From Tetradesmus obliquus (Eukaryota; Chlorophyta; Chlorophyceae; Sphaeropleales; Scenedesmaceae), in contig CP126191.1 of the NCBI GenBank assembly GCA_030272155.1, positions 6,780,501-6,844,500 of the forward strand: a DNA stretch of 64,000 nt. The letters run 5' to 3'. Shown piece by piece: positions 21,801 through 33,251 of the stretch (position 1 is its first letter; every line of letters starts with the position of its first letter). The translations under genes were made by a program, and so were the position numbers. A model generated the notes under the pieces. The model had not been told where the DNA came from. It saw only the letters and a program-made list of their open reading frames with translations, and made no database searches.

Positions 21801-24109
21801 TCCTGCATGCTGACAGCTGTCAGCTTGCCTCAGTTGTCTGTGGCATACCAGGTCTGTCTCCGGCTTGTGTTTGTGGAACTTCATGAGGTTCTGACTCTGT
21901 TGACTGCCTGCTACTGTTTACATCTCGCTTACCTGTGTTTGGCTGGACTGGGAACCCAGAAGCAGTCACCACGTATGTGCATGGCACTAGGCCTGCCTGC
22001 TGCTAGGCATTGCTGCTGCATGGGCTCCTTATGTGTGGGACAGGCTTAGCCTATGTGGTGGCAGTAGGGGTATCCACTGCCGTCAACCCCTCTGACAGCA
22101 AACAGTACTGCACTTGGTTGCATGCTCACCTTGGCTCTCAGGAGTGCTGCATCTGCAGTGCTGCTTGATCTAGCTGTTACTGGATGCGTACCGGGTGTTC
22201 TGCAGTGCAGGCAACTCAGCTTATGACTATGTGGTGCTGTGTAGGGTAGTGGCAACAGCCAGCGGCCATCGCTGGCAGCTGTGACGCATTGCTAGGGGTA
22301 TCGTGTGGGTGGGTGTGGTGGATTACTTGTTCAGTTGCTTCTGGTGTGTGCTTCTCAGATTGAGCTGCCACTGTGCCTCTTGCCAGTAGCAGCCGCCAAT
22401 GTGGCTGGAGTACTCACAGACTTTGACTGAAGCTACACAAACGCTCCCTGTGAGCAGAAGCTCCTGCCATAGTGCTGGCTCGCTGTGCTGCTTCCCTTCT
22501 TACTGTACCAAGTCTCCATTACGCGTGACGGTACCATTGATGTCTGACACAGCATGGCGGCGACGATTAGTGTGCTCGTGCACGCACCATGTTGCTGTGT
22601 TGCTCTGGGTGTTATTGAAGGTGTGCATTAATCTATCGATTCCTTGCGTTTCCATAGGACAGCTGACTGACTATCACACACACCACAGCCTGATGCGCCG
22701 CCTTGCGCAGTGGTTGCTGCAACCAGTGGGATACGTACTGTGCTTACTGTGCGGAGGTGGGGTATGTGATGATGTGCTCAGCCGCTGTTGAAGTATCCCT
22801 GCACATTTGCTGGGCGTGTATAACATGAGCAGCGATTGCATAATCAAAGCAGGCTTGCAGGTACAAGCCAAGCCACGTCATCAGGGGTTCGGCAAAGTCC
22901 GCCCCTTAACTATTGACTGCTTGCTACAAAATCTGCTTCATGCTCTCAGATATTTACCTTCAGTGCTTGGGATTGCAACCCTACACAGGGGACACAGGTA
23001 TTGCTCAACCCTGCATACCTCTCGTGCGGCACGCGAGTGTATGCTACACACTATACCTATGGAGGTTTCAAGCAGGCTTGGCACACCTGCTACTTGTCAC
23101 CGTCTTGGGACTTCCATCTGTGTGTTTTGCAATGCCGTTCTGTTGTCAGTGTGGTGCTCATGGGTGGCTTGATTGATGTCACTGTTACGAAAAGGGGCAA
23201 GTGACTGTTTCAATTGGTGACCACAGAGGTACAGCTCTTGATACGGAGGCTGTGTGCGGTGTTGTCTTACTTAATGTGCTTGCGTGCGCTGGCAGCCCTT
23301 CGACTGAGTTGCACATCAACAGCAACTGCCGCTTCCTGCAGCAAGATGCAACGCCGCGGGTTGCCAGGGTGTGGGTGTATGTTGTGTGCAAGGTCTCAGC
23401 AGTGCGCGCGTGGACAAGAGTCCGTCAGAGCCCGCCACCCACCTGCAGATGACTATGTGTGGTGGAATGGTGAGCCAATCCACGGCCATGGTTGACACAC
23501 ATCTGGTTTGAACGGCTGCCGTGGTGCAACGGTACAGCTGCTTGCCAAGTGTAAGTTGGTACTGCATTGACCTGCAGCACTGTACGTGAGGTGCTACTCC
23601 GGATGAGGTGCGCTGCGGGTTACCAGGGTGACATGATGCAGCAGGGCGGCATGTATCGTCTCAGACAGCTGGCCTGTCATGTGGAGGATGTCGATCATCA
23701 TGACAGAGTTTGTGATCCCGGCTGCTCGCGATTGCGCCTTGTGAACGTGGACAATTTCGCGGCTTGCCATCTGTTTCAGCCCAAGTTAGGCAATCTGAGC
23801 TGCATGTTTGTTAAGCGCAACCTGGCTGCAGCGCTGCTGATACAGACCAGCTGCAATGTGCAGGCGGCGCCATGTGTAGCGACGGAAGGAACTCGGAGTT
23901 GTATGCTGCTTCCCATGCCTTACATGACATGCACGTGCCAAATCCAAGGCCACACTGCCGGCTAACTTAGCGGTGTGGCCGCCTCAGCCCCAGCACAGAC
24001 ATACGCTCTGGAGCTCCCGACGATGTAGATGCAAACATGCACATCAGAATGGGGCGCTAGCGTCCCATCATATTCAGGTGACGCCTGGAGCTCATCCATC
24101 ATCTCCACA
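18830..24109 (+). other. 5.2-kb G/T-rich stretch without a supported gene
   Basis: No reading frame here has the codon-like composition, splice-phase consistency or homology seen in the neighbours; open frames are short and random-looking. Most of the tract is rich in G and T on the + strand, as are other stretches lying just downstream of rightward genes. It could be an unusually long 3' UTR of the kinase, a long non-coding RNA, or diverged transposon remains. A CTCTGTCTTGTGTG motif is directly repeated near 21551 and 21573. The last ~150 bases before 24110 should be the 3' flank of the leftward gene. Confidence 0.45.
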
Positions 24110-27100
24110 TCACATGCCTTCCGCAATGCCTTCCACAACAAAATCAGCAACACTGTCAGTCCCAGCCGCCTCCTGCGTAACTGGCAGCACCACCCGGCTG
24201 GCCTCCCCTACTGCAGCCAGCAGCCCAGCATGCAAACTACCAGGCAGCCGCGCCAGCACCGCATCAAACAGCGCAGTCAGCACCGCCGCATCCTTGGCAG
24301 CGTAATCCAGCTGGCTGCTGCTCAGCGGCCGCACATCCCAGGCGCTCGTCTGCTCAGTTTTGTCCAGGGGCTTGCCCAGCAGTGCATTAGACACTTTGCT
24401 GAGGCTGCTGATGTGTGGCAGCTTGACCAGGCTGGGCACTGCAGCCCTGCTCAACTTGAGTAGGTCGACGTGGCCGGCCAGCCGGGCAGCGCCTGCTGGC
24501 GTGAGTGGGGCTGTGAAGCCTGCTGCTGCTGCTGCGCCGCGCTGGAAGCAGGGCAGGTGCGGGTAGCTTTGCTGCAGGGTGGCAGTGGGAGGATAGCGCA
24601 GTGTAGAGCAGCAGGCACGTCAGGGAGTTCAGTGAAGAGGAGGCAGCTGGCTACTACAAGGTGTATGCAGTGAATGACAAATATATACAGCAATATGGCG
24701 CGCAACGTTCATGCACTTTGCAGCACAGTTCATGTAGAACATGCACGAGGCAACAGCAGACAGCAGCAACCTCAGCAAGCTGCCTTGAACAGAGCATGCT
24801 TGGCAGCAGGTGTCACAGCAGGCTTACCCATGACAGGTGCCAGGCATTCATCAAGGGCCAACCAACACCAACAGCACGCATACACTGCATCAGGCAACCA
24901 AAAGCGTCAGGTTACAAGTGACACGTGACAAAGTAACAGTCATGCCTGGTGTCCCAGCCTCACCTGCAGTCTGTCCAGGTCTGAGGCCAGCTGGAAGCCC
25001 ACCTTGACCACACGGGGGTCACACAGCAGGCACAGCAGGAAAGCCGACAGCGCAGCCTCAGCAGCGGTGACGCTGCTACCGCTGCGGCTGCCCCCACTAC
25101 TAGCCTTGCTGCTACGGCCTAACCAGCTGGGGCTGCTGCTGTTTCCGATGCTGCTGCTGTCGTTGATGCTGCTGTCAGAATCGTCACGCTGCTGCTGCTG
25201 CTGGCAGATGGCCAGCAGGTCAACCAGGAAGACATGCTGCCGTGTTGCCAGCTGCAGCAGCGCCACAGGGCTGGCTGGGCAGTGCCTCTCATACGGCCGC
25301 CACTCACAATCCATGCCAACAACCACAACTGGCACACCACTGCTGCTGCTGCTGCTGCCGCCATTGCTTGTGCTATCGCTGCGTTGCGGCAGCACCAGCT
25401 GCTGCATGGCTGCAATGCCCTGCTCATCATCCACCCAGTGGATGCTGCCTGCCACCTCCGGCGGCAGCTGCCAGTACTTGTCAGCACCAGCAGCATCAGC
25501 AGCACCATCAGGAGCTACAGATGAGTCGGCTGCTGCTGCTGCTGTTGGCTCCGTTATGCTAGGCTGGCTGCTGGATGGCCTGCCATTGCTGCTCCTGCTG
25601 CTGTTGCTACTTCTGCCGGTGGTGCGTGCTGTAGTCCACGCAATTGAGGTAGAGCCTGTGCTGCCGCTGCTGCTAATGCCATTGCCTGTGCTTGTAAAGC
25701 CAAGCTGTGTGCCCTGCCTGCTTCGCTGCAGCACGGCATCAACAGCACCAGCCGCTTGCTGCTGTTGCTGCTGCAGCTGCAGCAGCTGAGCTGCAGTGGT
25801 GACGCCTGTTGCGCCCTGCCGCTGCGCTGCTCTGACCGCCTTTGACAGCACGTCCCTGTTCTTGTGCAGCAGCAGCACCTCATGAGCCACAACGTCAAGC
25901 ACCCGCCTGCTGCTGCTGCTGCTGCCTGAGGCCTGGTCCTTGGCTGCAGCAGGGTTCTGCTGCACCCTGCCCTTTACTGACACGATGCCTCCAACCTTTA
26001 TGTGATCCATCAGTGCAGCAGCAGCCTCGCGGCCCTGAAGCAGCAGGGAAAACACACAACATGCAAAAAGCACAGCGGGTAGCAGCTGGCAACGTCAGTT
26101 TCACACCTTTGGCGCGTGGCAACACAGCAGATGAGGGTTTCAAACAAGGCTGTGATGGCTGCATGCGGCGCGCCCACTGGTGGTGCAGCTGCTGGGGGTC
26201 AGCCAACTGCAAGCTGTTACACAGCAGGTTGCCACTGTGTGCAGCCAGGCACAGCTGTGCTACGCGACAGACAGAGAAGCAACTGCAGCAGCACATAGGT
26301 GAGGACAGTATGCCGCCTGTTGTGCTTCTGCTCACCAAGTTGCGCTCTATTGTCTTGCCCATGATCACCTGCACCTGAGCAGCAGCAAGTTGGCAGCAGC
26401 AGACAGCCCAGTGTTGGCACGCATGCGAAAGGCACACGGCACGCCACAACCCTGCATCACATGCAGCCCTGCCCCCGCCGCAGTTTAGTGAGCAGCACTT
26501 ACAGCAGCTTCACCCGGCCACAGTTGCTCCATCAGCTGCCAGTAAGCTGCTCCTTTTAACTGGATTCACGGTCCTTGTTGCCCCAGACCTGAATCCTCAA
26601 ACTACACGGCAGCAGAACACAATCACAGGTGCACTTGACAGCTGTGTAACTAGTTAAACGGGCCTGTGGGCTGCACTGCAGCTGGCAGCTGTGCCGCACC
26701 TCACAGGGCAGGCCAGGGGCGTCGGGGTGCCGCCACAGCCGCCGCACGTACGAGGACTTGCCATCAGGAGGCAGCGGCGGCACAGCCTCAGGCACCAGGC
26801 TGCAGAACAGCAGCAGCTTGGCGATCCTGTAAGACAGAGCAGCGGGGATGCGAGTGCTGTTGGTCTGTGCTAAGTTTCAGGGCCACGCAGCACAGAGGGC
26901 TGGACGTGCCTGAACCTGGTGGCAGGCAGCTGCAGATTGTTCTGCTGTTCTTTCCAGCGAAACCAGCAACCGTTGCTGTGTCATGCAAACTGCACCAGCG
27001 GCTCAGCCTTACCCCACTGCTAGAGCACGGGCCCACCTGCGCCTCTGTGCAACCACTCCTATCAGCTGCACCTCGCTGCTGCCAGCAGCCCAGGGCAGCG

Positions 27101-27931
27101 GCAGCTGCGTAGCCCACTGCTGCTGCTGCTGCTGCTGCTGCTGCATCTCAGCGTCCACATCAAGTGTAGCGGCAGCAGCTGCTACCTCAGAGAATGTCCC
27201 TGTCTCAGCTGGTGTTGCGGCGAGCAGCTGCTGCGCAGACAGCAGCAGCTGCAAGTTTGGTGCGCCACCGCCTGCGTACAGCAGCAGCTGCTGCTGCTGC
27301 TGCTGCTGCTGCTGTGGTGCTGCCAGCTGGCGTGTGATGCTGACATCAACCAGGGTGCGCAGCGGCTGCAGGTGCCCTGGTAGGCAGTGCAGCCGTATTC
27401 AATACAGCAGCAGCGAGCGAGCAAGCGATAGTCAGATGCATGCACAGCCCAAGCAAAAAGGCTGGTGTGAGTGGCTGGCTAGGTAATGACCCAATAGGCT
27501 ACAGCACACCTGGCTGCATATTTGCAGCACAGTGCACAGGTGCTACACACGGCAGTAGGGGCACTGCTACCTGTGACCAGCTGGTCACGTACAACTGCCC
27601 TTCCAAAACTGTGCAGCTTAAACTTTCCATGCAACTGAACTCTTGCACCAATGCAAGTTGCTGCTCCACACCAAGCGCCCCCGACACTGCTGCTGCACAA
27701 CTTCTGTCCCCACTGCAGCGCATCAGCATCACAGCATCACCACCCCTCCCCTCACCAAAGGGTGGGATGCTGCCCACCTCGTAGCCTGTGGCTGCTGCCG
27801 CCTCCTGCCGGCTGGCCAGCCGCAGCCGCTTCCGCGGCAGCCCCAGCTGCGCCGCCACTGCCCGCTCATCCACGCGCACCTCATCAGTCAGCAGCACCAG
27901 CACTGCCGGTGGCACGGCAGCATCACCACCA

Positions 27932-27975
<44 letters not shown>

Positions 27976-28563
27976 GGTGCTGTCGGAGTCAAGGCTCTCC
28001 TCTGAGCTAGTGCCTGCAGAGCTGCTCTGGTTCTGGCTAGATACTGCTGCTGCTGCTGTGCTGGGTGGCGCGTCCTTGACCAGCAGCACCATGCTCTTGA
28101 TGACCTGGCTGGGGGCCACAGCAGCAGCAGCAGCAGGCTGGGGCACCAGCGAGGCCTGGGAGGCATGGCAGCAGCAGCGGCAGCAGATCAGCAGTACTAT
28201 CAGAACTATGCTGACAATTTTAGGTTGAGTGTGTGCTCTGTAGGTTGTAGGCGCGGCCTACAACGGTCGTTGCAAGCAAGCAAGGGGGCAGCCCTGCTGG
28301 GGCTCGTTGTGTCTGAGCTGCACTGCCTGCTGCAGGGGTGTGATGCAAACACCGCAGGTGCTTTTCACGGTGAGCTGCCTTATGTAGCATTCAGGGAGCA
28401 GGCTGTCTTGTGTCTTGTGGCAGTGAGCACCAAGGCAGGCCATTGAAACATATGTGCAGGGCCTGCCGGTGCCTATTGCATACAATGAGCACACGTTCAT
28501 ACACACCTGGATGTTGTGCCTAACGATGTACTGCCGCAGGTCGTCTGCGGACAGTCGGCCCAT
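24110..28563 (-). CDS. YbaK-type tRNA-editing domain fused to DEDDy 3'-5' exonuclease
   Basis: Seven exons read leftward (28507-28563, 27756-28155, 27037-27376, 26700-26826, 26336-26368, 24964-26034, 24110-24571) give 829 residues; every phase fits. Part 1 (about 1-185) is a YbaK/ProX aminoacyl-tRNA deacylase domain: the conserved Lys in VIKSMVLLVKD (about 39), LTDEVRVDERAVAAQLGL, GYEVGSIPPFG, then PLRTLVDVSI. Part 2 (about 265-385), with RRIAKLLLFCSLVP, KWxxP-like LWRHPD, VIMGKTIERNL and an OB-like IKVGGIVSVKGRV...VLDVVAHEVLLL, resembles the region that follows YbaK in some plant proteins. Part 3 (about 555-790) is an RNase D/Mut-7-like exonuclease: GMDCEW (D, E), GFQLASDLDRL (D), and LDYAAKDA (Y..D), a full DEDDy set, plus KPLDKTEQTSAWDVRPLS. 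A Ser/Gln-rich linker separates 2 from 3. The first ATG is uncertain: in-frame sequence continues upstream of 28563 to about 28692. Confidence 0.82.
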
Positions 28564-29055
28564 TGCAGGAGGCTCTGTGAGCACGTCACTGTTGGCTGCA
28601 GACCTGGCTGCAGCAGCTGCTGCGGTATCGTTAACCCAGCGCCTCAGCGCGCAGTGCTTCCTGACGGAGCAGCACGCACCACCCTGCGCAAAGCAAGGCC
28701 TATGAGGCTACATTGCTGCATGGTCGTGACCAAAGATTGCATATACTGTTTCACAGTGTCACGCAGCGCACCAGGCGGCGTGAACTCAGCGGCAGCAACA
28801 TGTGGCCAGACCAGCTGCTGCTCCCATACAACCACCCCAGCGAACAGACGCAACTGTTCAGGCTGTTTGAAGTCTATTAATCAAATCACGATAGGTGATA
28901 AGCGATCTTCTTTGATCCGCAGTGGGGCACGGAGGTCGACCGAGCACTTCAAGGTGCACAAAACGGTCAATGCTGTTGTCTTTGTCGAGCGTCGTGTTGT
29001 ACACCAAGTCATCCCAGATCTACTCAACCAAGACATACGTTACAATGTGCTGCTG
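28564..29055. other. Spacer between two leftward genes
   Basis: Should contain the 3' flank of RRP42 and the promoter and 5' leader of the YbaK-exonuclease gene. Reading leftward, 28507-28692 and about 28754-28860 are open in frames with protein-like composition (e.g. VWEQQLVWPHVAAAEF), so a non-annotated 5' exon is possible. The stretch 28873-29027 is A/T-richer and repeat-free. Confidence 0.35.
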
Positions 29056-31779
29056 CTAGCTCGTAACAGGTATACTGCTGATGTATTTGTCCAGGCTGGC
29101 GATGATGCCAGGCCCCAGCTTCTGCGCCACCTCCACCATCTCCTGCAGGCAGCACAGGCAAGCTGATTCAGCACAGAAAAAGTTTATGGAAAGGGCCTTC
29201 CCGCCGTGCCCTTCACACTGCTGACAGCCCACCAGCTGGCCATGCCTCTGTTCTGCTGCGCATGCAGACTCTGAGCGACATCACGCCACCCAGACACCAC
29301 CCAACCAACCAACCAACCGTAAAGCTGTCCATTCGAGATCCCCTTGGCCTGGCTCATCCTTATCTCATGAAGCTAACCCAGACCCTGCTCTGCTACACTA
29401 GGCACCCGCCAACATCCTGCACAACGCAACATGCCAAACCCTACCCCGTGTCGACCGCCTAGCAAAGGCCCCAACACGGTAGCAGCAGCCACACCAACCG
29501 CCCCTGACATGCCAGAACACACCAACACACCACTGCCGCCCCCACCATCCAATTCGTCTGCCACACAGCAGCTGTCCATGCTCAGCCAGGCTCACCTGCG
29601 TCAGGCTCGGGTCCAGGCCGCTGCTGCCACTCTTGGTCAGCCCCACCACACGTGCCTTGCTGTTGACAGCCACATGCAGCGAGGCGGCAGCACAGGGCTC
29701 CTCCTCGGAAGCCAGGTCCACCACGGAGCGGTTGCCCACCTGGTCCAGCAGCAGCGGGGAAGGCGTGGCGAACAGCAGGCAGCAAGGCAGGCAGGCAGGC
29801 AAGGTTTGGTTATCGCTGTAACGCTGCAATAGCTGCGACATGCAGGGGAGCAACACATGTGTACAGAACAGACAGCACAGCAAGCAAGCAAGCAGAAGCA
29901 GTGCCATACAGACAGGGCTGAAAAGGCCAAATGGCCGAGAGCAAAAGGGGGAAATCCCAGCAGCCAGCTGCATGTCCAGCGTCTCCTGCAGCTCTTGCAT
30001 GCCCACCTGGCTGACGCTGACGATGATGGGCACGTTGCTCGCGTCCAGTGGCGCGCCCTCCCGCTCACCACTCAGCTCCACCTCAGGCTCGTCATCCTCG
30101 TTCATGCTCACCTCCACCTGTCACATAACACATGTAACATTCATAACATGGTTACATCAGCAGAGAGTGGCAAGAGCGAGAAGGGTTGACCAAAATTTGT
30201 TGGCTGTTGTGCTGGGTCTGCTGCAACCTGCTTGCACCAGCAGAACCCGCTCACAACCCAGCGTGTGCCTGCTGCTGCTGACAGCTGGCTGCCCTCTGCT
30301 GCCAGCTGCTGAAGTCGCAACCTCCTGCGCCGCCCGCCACCGCCACTGCTGCTGCATGCCGCCTGCCTACCAGCCTTCACTGCTGCTGCACTCCCATTCT
30401 GCTGCGCGCTCTTGCTGCGCCCGCTACCGCCACTGCAGGATGCTGCCACGCTGCTGTTGCAAACTGTCTGCCATCCCGCCTCTATTGCTGCTAGCAACTC
30501 CAGCACACCTTGTACACGCGTGTCAGCGCCAGCGCTGCGCGTGCCGCCATGCTGAGTGCGCCCAGCACATTGCCGCCATCATTCAGCACCAGCGCGTCCA
30601 CGTACACCAGCCAGCACGTCTTGCCGGGCACCAGGCACAGCGAGGCCAAGTCCAACCCGGAGCCTGCGGCGCAGCACAAACATGCGGCATGAGGTTGGTG
30701 GGTGGGCACATGGGTGCCTGCCTGCTGCGAGCTGCTGGCTGCACAGCTGCTGGTCATGATGGCGATAGACGCACGCACCAGGAGATGACAGACACAGAAG
30801 GGGTGCAGCACACAGCCTGCTGCAGCTGCTCTGTATGTGGCGTGCATGGCGTTCACGCTTCAACTCTGCAGCTGCTCTTCAGGCGCTGCCATCTTCCCTG
30901 TCCCAGTCATCTTCACCATTACTGCTAGCTTCTGTTGTTGCTGTCACTGCTGTTGCTGTCATCTGCTGCTGCTGCTGCTGCTGCTGCTCACCTCCTGCTG
31001 GTGACCCCACTAGGCTTGCCTCCAGTGCACGCGCCAGCTCTATGCCCCAGTCTTCACCGCCACGGCCCTGAACACACAAGCAACACCATCCATCAGCGGC
31101 GTTGCTGCTGCTCAATAATTCTCAACAGTGACCATGCAAGCTGCAGCACCCCGCAGTCTACCAGGCATGGTGTCATAACAGCTGAAGCGCACTGCGCATA
31201 ACACTGCTGCGTCCTGCTTTCTGACAAGCTTCCACAGCAGCAAAGAAAGCAGCAGAACTTATGGGCTACTGCAAGGAATATTTTGCAGCTGCTGCATGGC
31301 TGCTGCCGCACTGCTGCTGGCCAGGCCAGGCCTCCCCACCTTGAACTCTGGCGAGGCGCATGAGGAGCACTCCACGCTGACGTGCACCTGGCCCTGGCTG
31401 GGGCTGGCGCTGTCAGGCACACCCAGCTCAACCTGGCAGTGATCCAACATTAAGGATTACGGTTGCATGCATTTGCTTGAAGTGGCGTTTTGTTTGTGGG
31501 TGTGAGCCAGGTGAAGCAGCAACACCACCACCACCAGCAGCAGCAGCAGCAGCAGCAGCAGTAGCAATGATGGCACATGACGGGAGGGGTACACACCTTG
31601 ACGCCCACTAATACGTCCGTGGGCCCTAGGTGAAGCCTTGCAGAGCCGTCTGCTTGTGCTACTACGTTTGCTTCTAGCTCTAGCGGCCTGTACTGGGCTC
31701 GACTGCGGCCATCTGTCCTGACGTCCTGCTCTATGCCCTGCACTATGTAAATCCGCTCCCCCAGGCTTATGTCAGCCAT
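29056..31779 (-). CDS. RRP42: Exosome core subunit RRP42 (EXOSC7)
   Basis: Seven exons read leftward (31597-31779, 31340-31432, 30992-31067, 30509-30663, 30007-30117, 29596-29739, 29056-29142) give 282 residues, against 291 in human EXOSC7, with all phases consistent. RRP42 is one of six RNase PH-like subunits forming the ring of the RNA exosome, which trims and degrades RNA 3'-to-5' in nucleus and cytoplasm; eukaryotic ring subunits are mostly structural. Seen: LGERIYIVQGIEQDVRTDGR at the start (family ..YI..G...D.R.DGR), the RNase PH-like GSARLHLGPTDVLVGVK, VSVECSSCASPEFKG, the RGGEDWG segment, WLVYVDALVLNDGGNVLGAL, and DPSLTQEMVEVAQ near the end. The intron after 30007 is in frame and free of stops, so its retention would insert 89 residues without truncation. 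Confidence 0.95.
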
Positions 31780-32201
31780 TCGATGAATCGCAAATGAATT
31801 TTGATTTATGGTGAAAAGTTTAAGTCGCGCATAGCTGCACAAAGTGATTTCAGCAACTGGGAACTCCTGACACGGATCGTACCGCGACTCGTTCGGCTCA
31901 TCTACTGAAACAAACTAGTCTAGCAGCAGCGGTGAGGGAATTTATGCATGTTTAGGACGGCAAGCAGAAAACATTGGGTAGTATCTCTGTTACGTTAGGG
32001 CTTTGAACAACTTGTAGTCTGTCATCCTGTGAATAAGTGCCTAGGCTGCATGTTGTCAGGCCTTCATGGCTGCAGGGCTCCTCCTCCCAACTTTGACTAC
32101 TTCTACCTGCTCCCCTGCTGCTGCACTGCTGCCTGACTTGTCTGTCGTGGTGTGCACACGCGTGTGCCTGCACCAGCACAGCTGCAGCAACCTCCCTCAG
32201 C
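31780..32201. promoter_or_regulatory. Putative bidirectional promoter, RRP42 / DUF962 gene
   Basis: About 420 bp between divergent start codons; the sequence near 31780-31930 is A/T-richer than flanking exons. No TATA element recognised. Confidence 0.5.
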
Positions 32202-32454
32202 ATGGCTGATGAGCAGGGCAGGGCAAAGCAGCGCTACAAAACCCTGGCAGAGTTCTACCCTTACTACAAGTCAGAGCACCAGCAGACGGTGCGTTGCTGC
32301 TGCTGCTGCCCTCAACCTCGCTGCTGCTACTGCAACTCACCATCCATGCGCATGAACTCAGGCGCATGCCAAGCACCACTCCTGTTCACCATGCTGCCTC
32401 ATGCCACCGCCAGCACAGTTGATTCTGCCTGCAGGGCTGCTGCTGCCCTCAGCC

Positions 32455-32536
<82 letters not shown>

Positions 32537-33135
32537 ACATCATGCAAACACTAGGACCCAGTCATGCTGCTGACCCAGATATATCGGGTATATACCCCTG
32601 CACCATGCTGTCCCTGAATAACACCTGCACACCTGCCTGCACCTGCAGGGCACCAGGGTGCTGCACTTCCTGGGCACCTCGCTGTTCCTGGCGCAAGCAG
32701 CAGCAGCAGCACACGCAAAGAACCCTAGGCTGCTGCTCAGCGGCATACTCAGTGCGTACGGCTGTGCCTGGCTGGGCCACTTCTTTGTGGAAAAGAACAG
32801 GCCAGCCACCTTCAAGTACCCGCTGCTATCCCTCGTCAGGTGCGGCAGCATCAGAGGAGGATGCAGCACTGCATGCTTGCAAGTTTGATAGGTGTTGCTC
32901 GCTGCAGGGGGCTTGCATGAGGCAGTGGAGGGCACCCTCTCTTGTTTGCAGCAGCGTAGGGGTGGTGCCAGGTGTCTGCAGCAGTGCAGTGCAGTGCTCG
33001 GCCGCCTGCCACCTTGCACCATTTAAATACTCCTCCCTACGGACCATGCCCTGCGAACTTTTTCCGTGCTTGCAACCTGTTGAACACATCAAGCGCCTGT
33101 TGCTGCTCGTTTGGATGCGATGGTGCTTTTGTTCA

Positions 33136-33185
<50 letters not shown>

Positions 33186-33251
33186 AGTGACTTCAAGATG
33201 TACTTCAACATCATCACTGGCAGGGAGCCGCTGGTGCTGGCAGCAAGCTGA
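32202..33251 (+). CDS. DUF962 / Mpo1-like small membrane protein
   Basis: Three exons (32202-32288, 32649-32839, 33188-33251) give 113 residues, a typical size for short bacterial and plant members of this family (yeast Mpo1 is longer). Mpo1 is an ER iron(II) dioxygenase that shortens 2-hydroxy fatty acids during phytosphingosine breakdown. Seen: FYPYYKSEH at the start, RVLHFLGTS with the conserved His, two short membrane segments, then the diagnostic WLGHFFVEKNRPATFKYP and SDFKMYFNIITGREP. The His residues in SEH, LHF and GHF match the putative iron ligands of the family. Both introns contain long CTG runs; the second run ends in the 3' splice site itself. Enzyme activity is inferred from yeast only. 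Confidence 0.88.
32458..32536 (+). repeat. (CTG)26 microsatellite in intron 1
   Basis: Uninterrupted run of about 26 CTG units inside the first intron of the DUF962 gene, the longest perfect trinucleotide run in the window. Confidence 0.95.
33137..33187 (+). repeat. (CTG)16-CAG forming a 3' splice site
   Basis: About 16 CTG units running straight into the CAG acceptor of exon 3 of the DUF962 gene, taking the place of the usual pyrimidine tract. Confidence 0.9.

Noticed and set aside
25004..25789. Rightward 260-codon Leu/Cys-rich frame
   Set aside because: It is the antisense of the CAG-rich linker exon of the YbaK-exonuclease gene, whose leftward frame has exonuclease motifs.
28644..28853. 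Single 69-codon leftward frame as a separate gene
   Set aside because: It has no clear ATG context or homology, and partly overlaps what may be the 5' part of the YbaK-exonuclease gene; kept only as a low-confidence observation.
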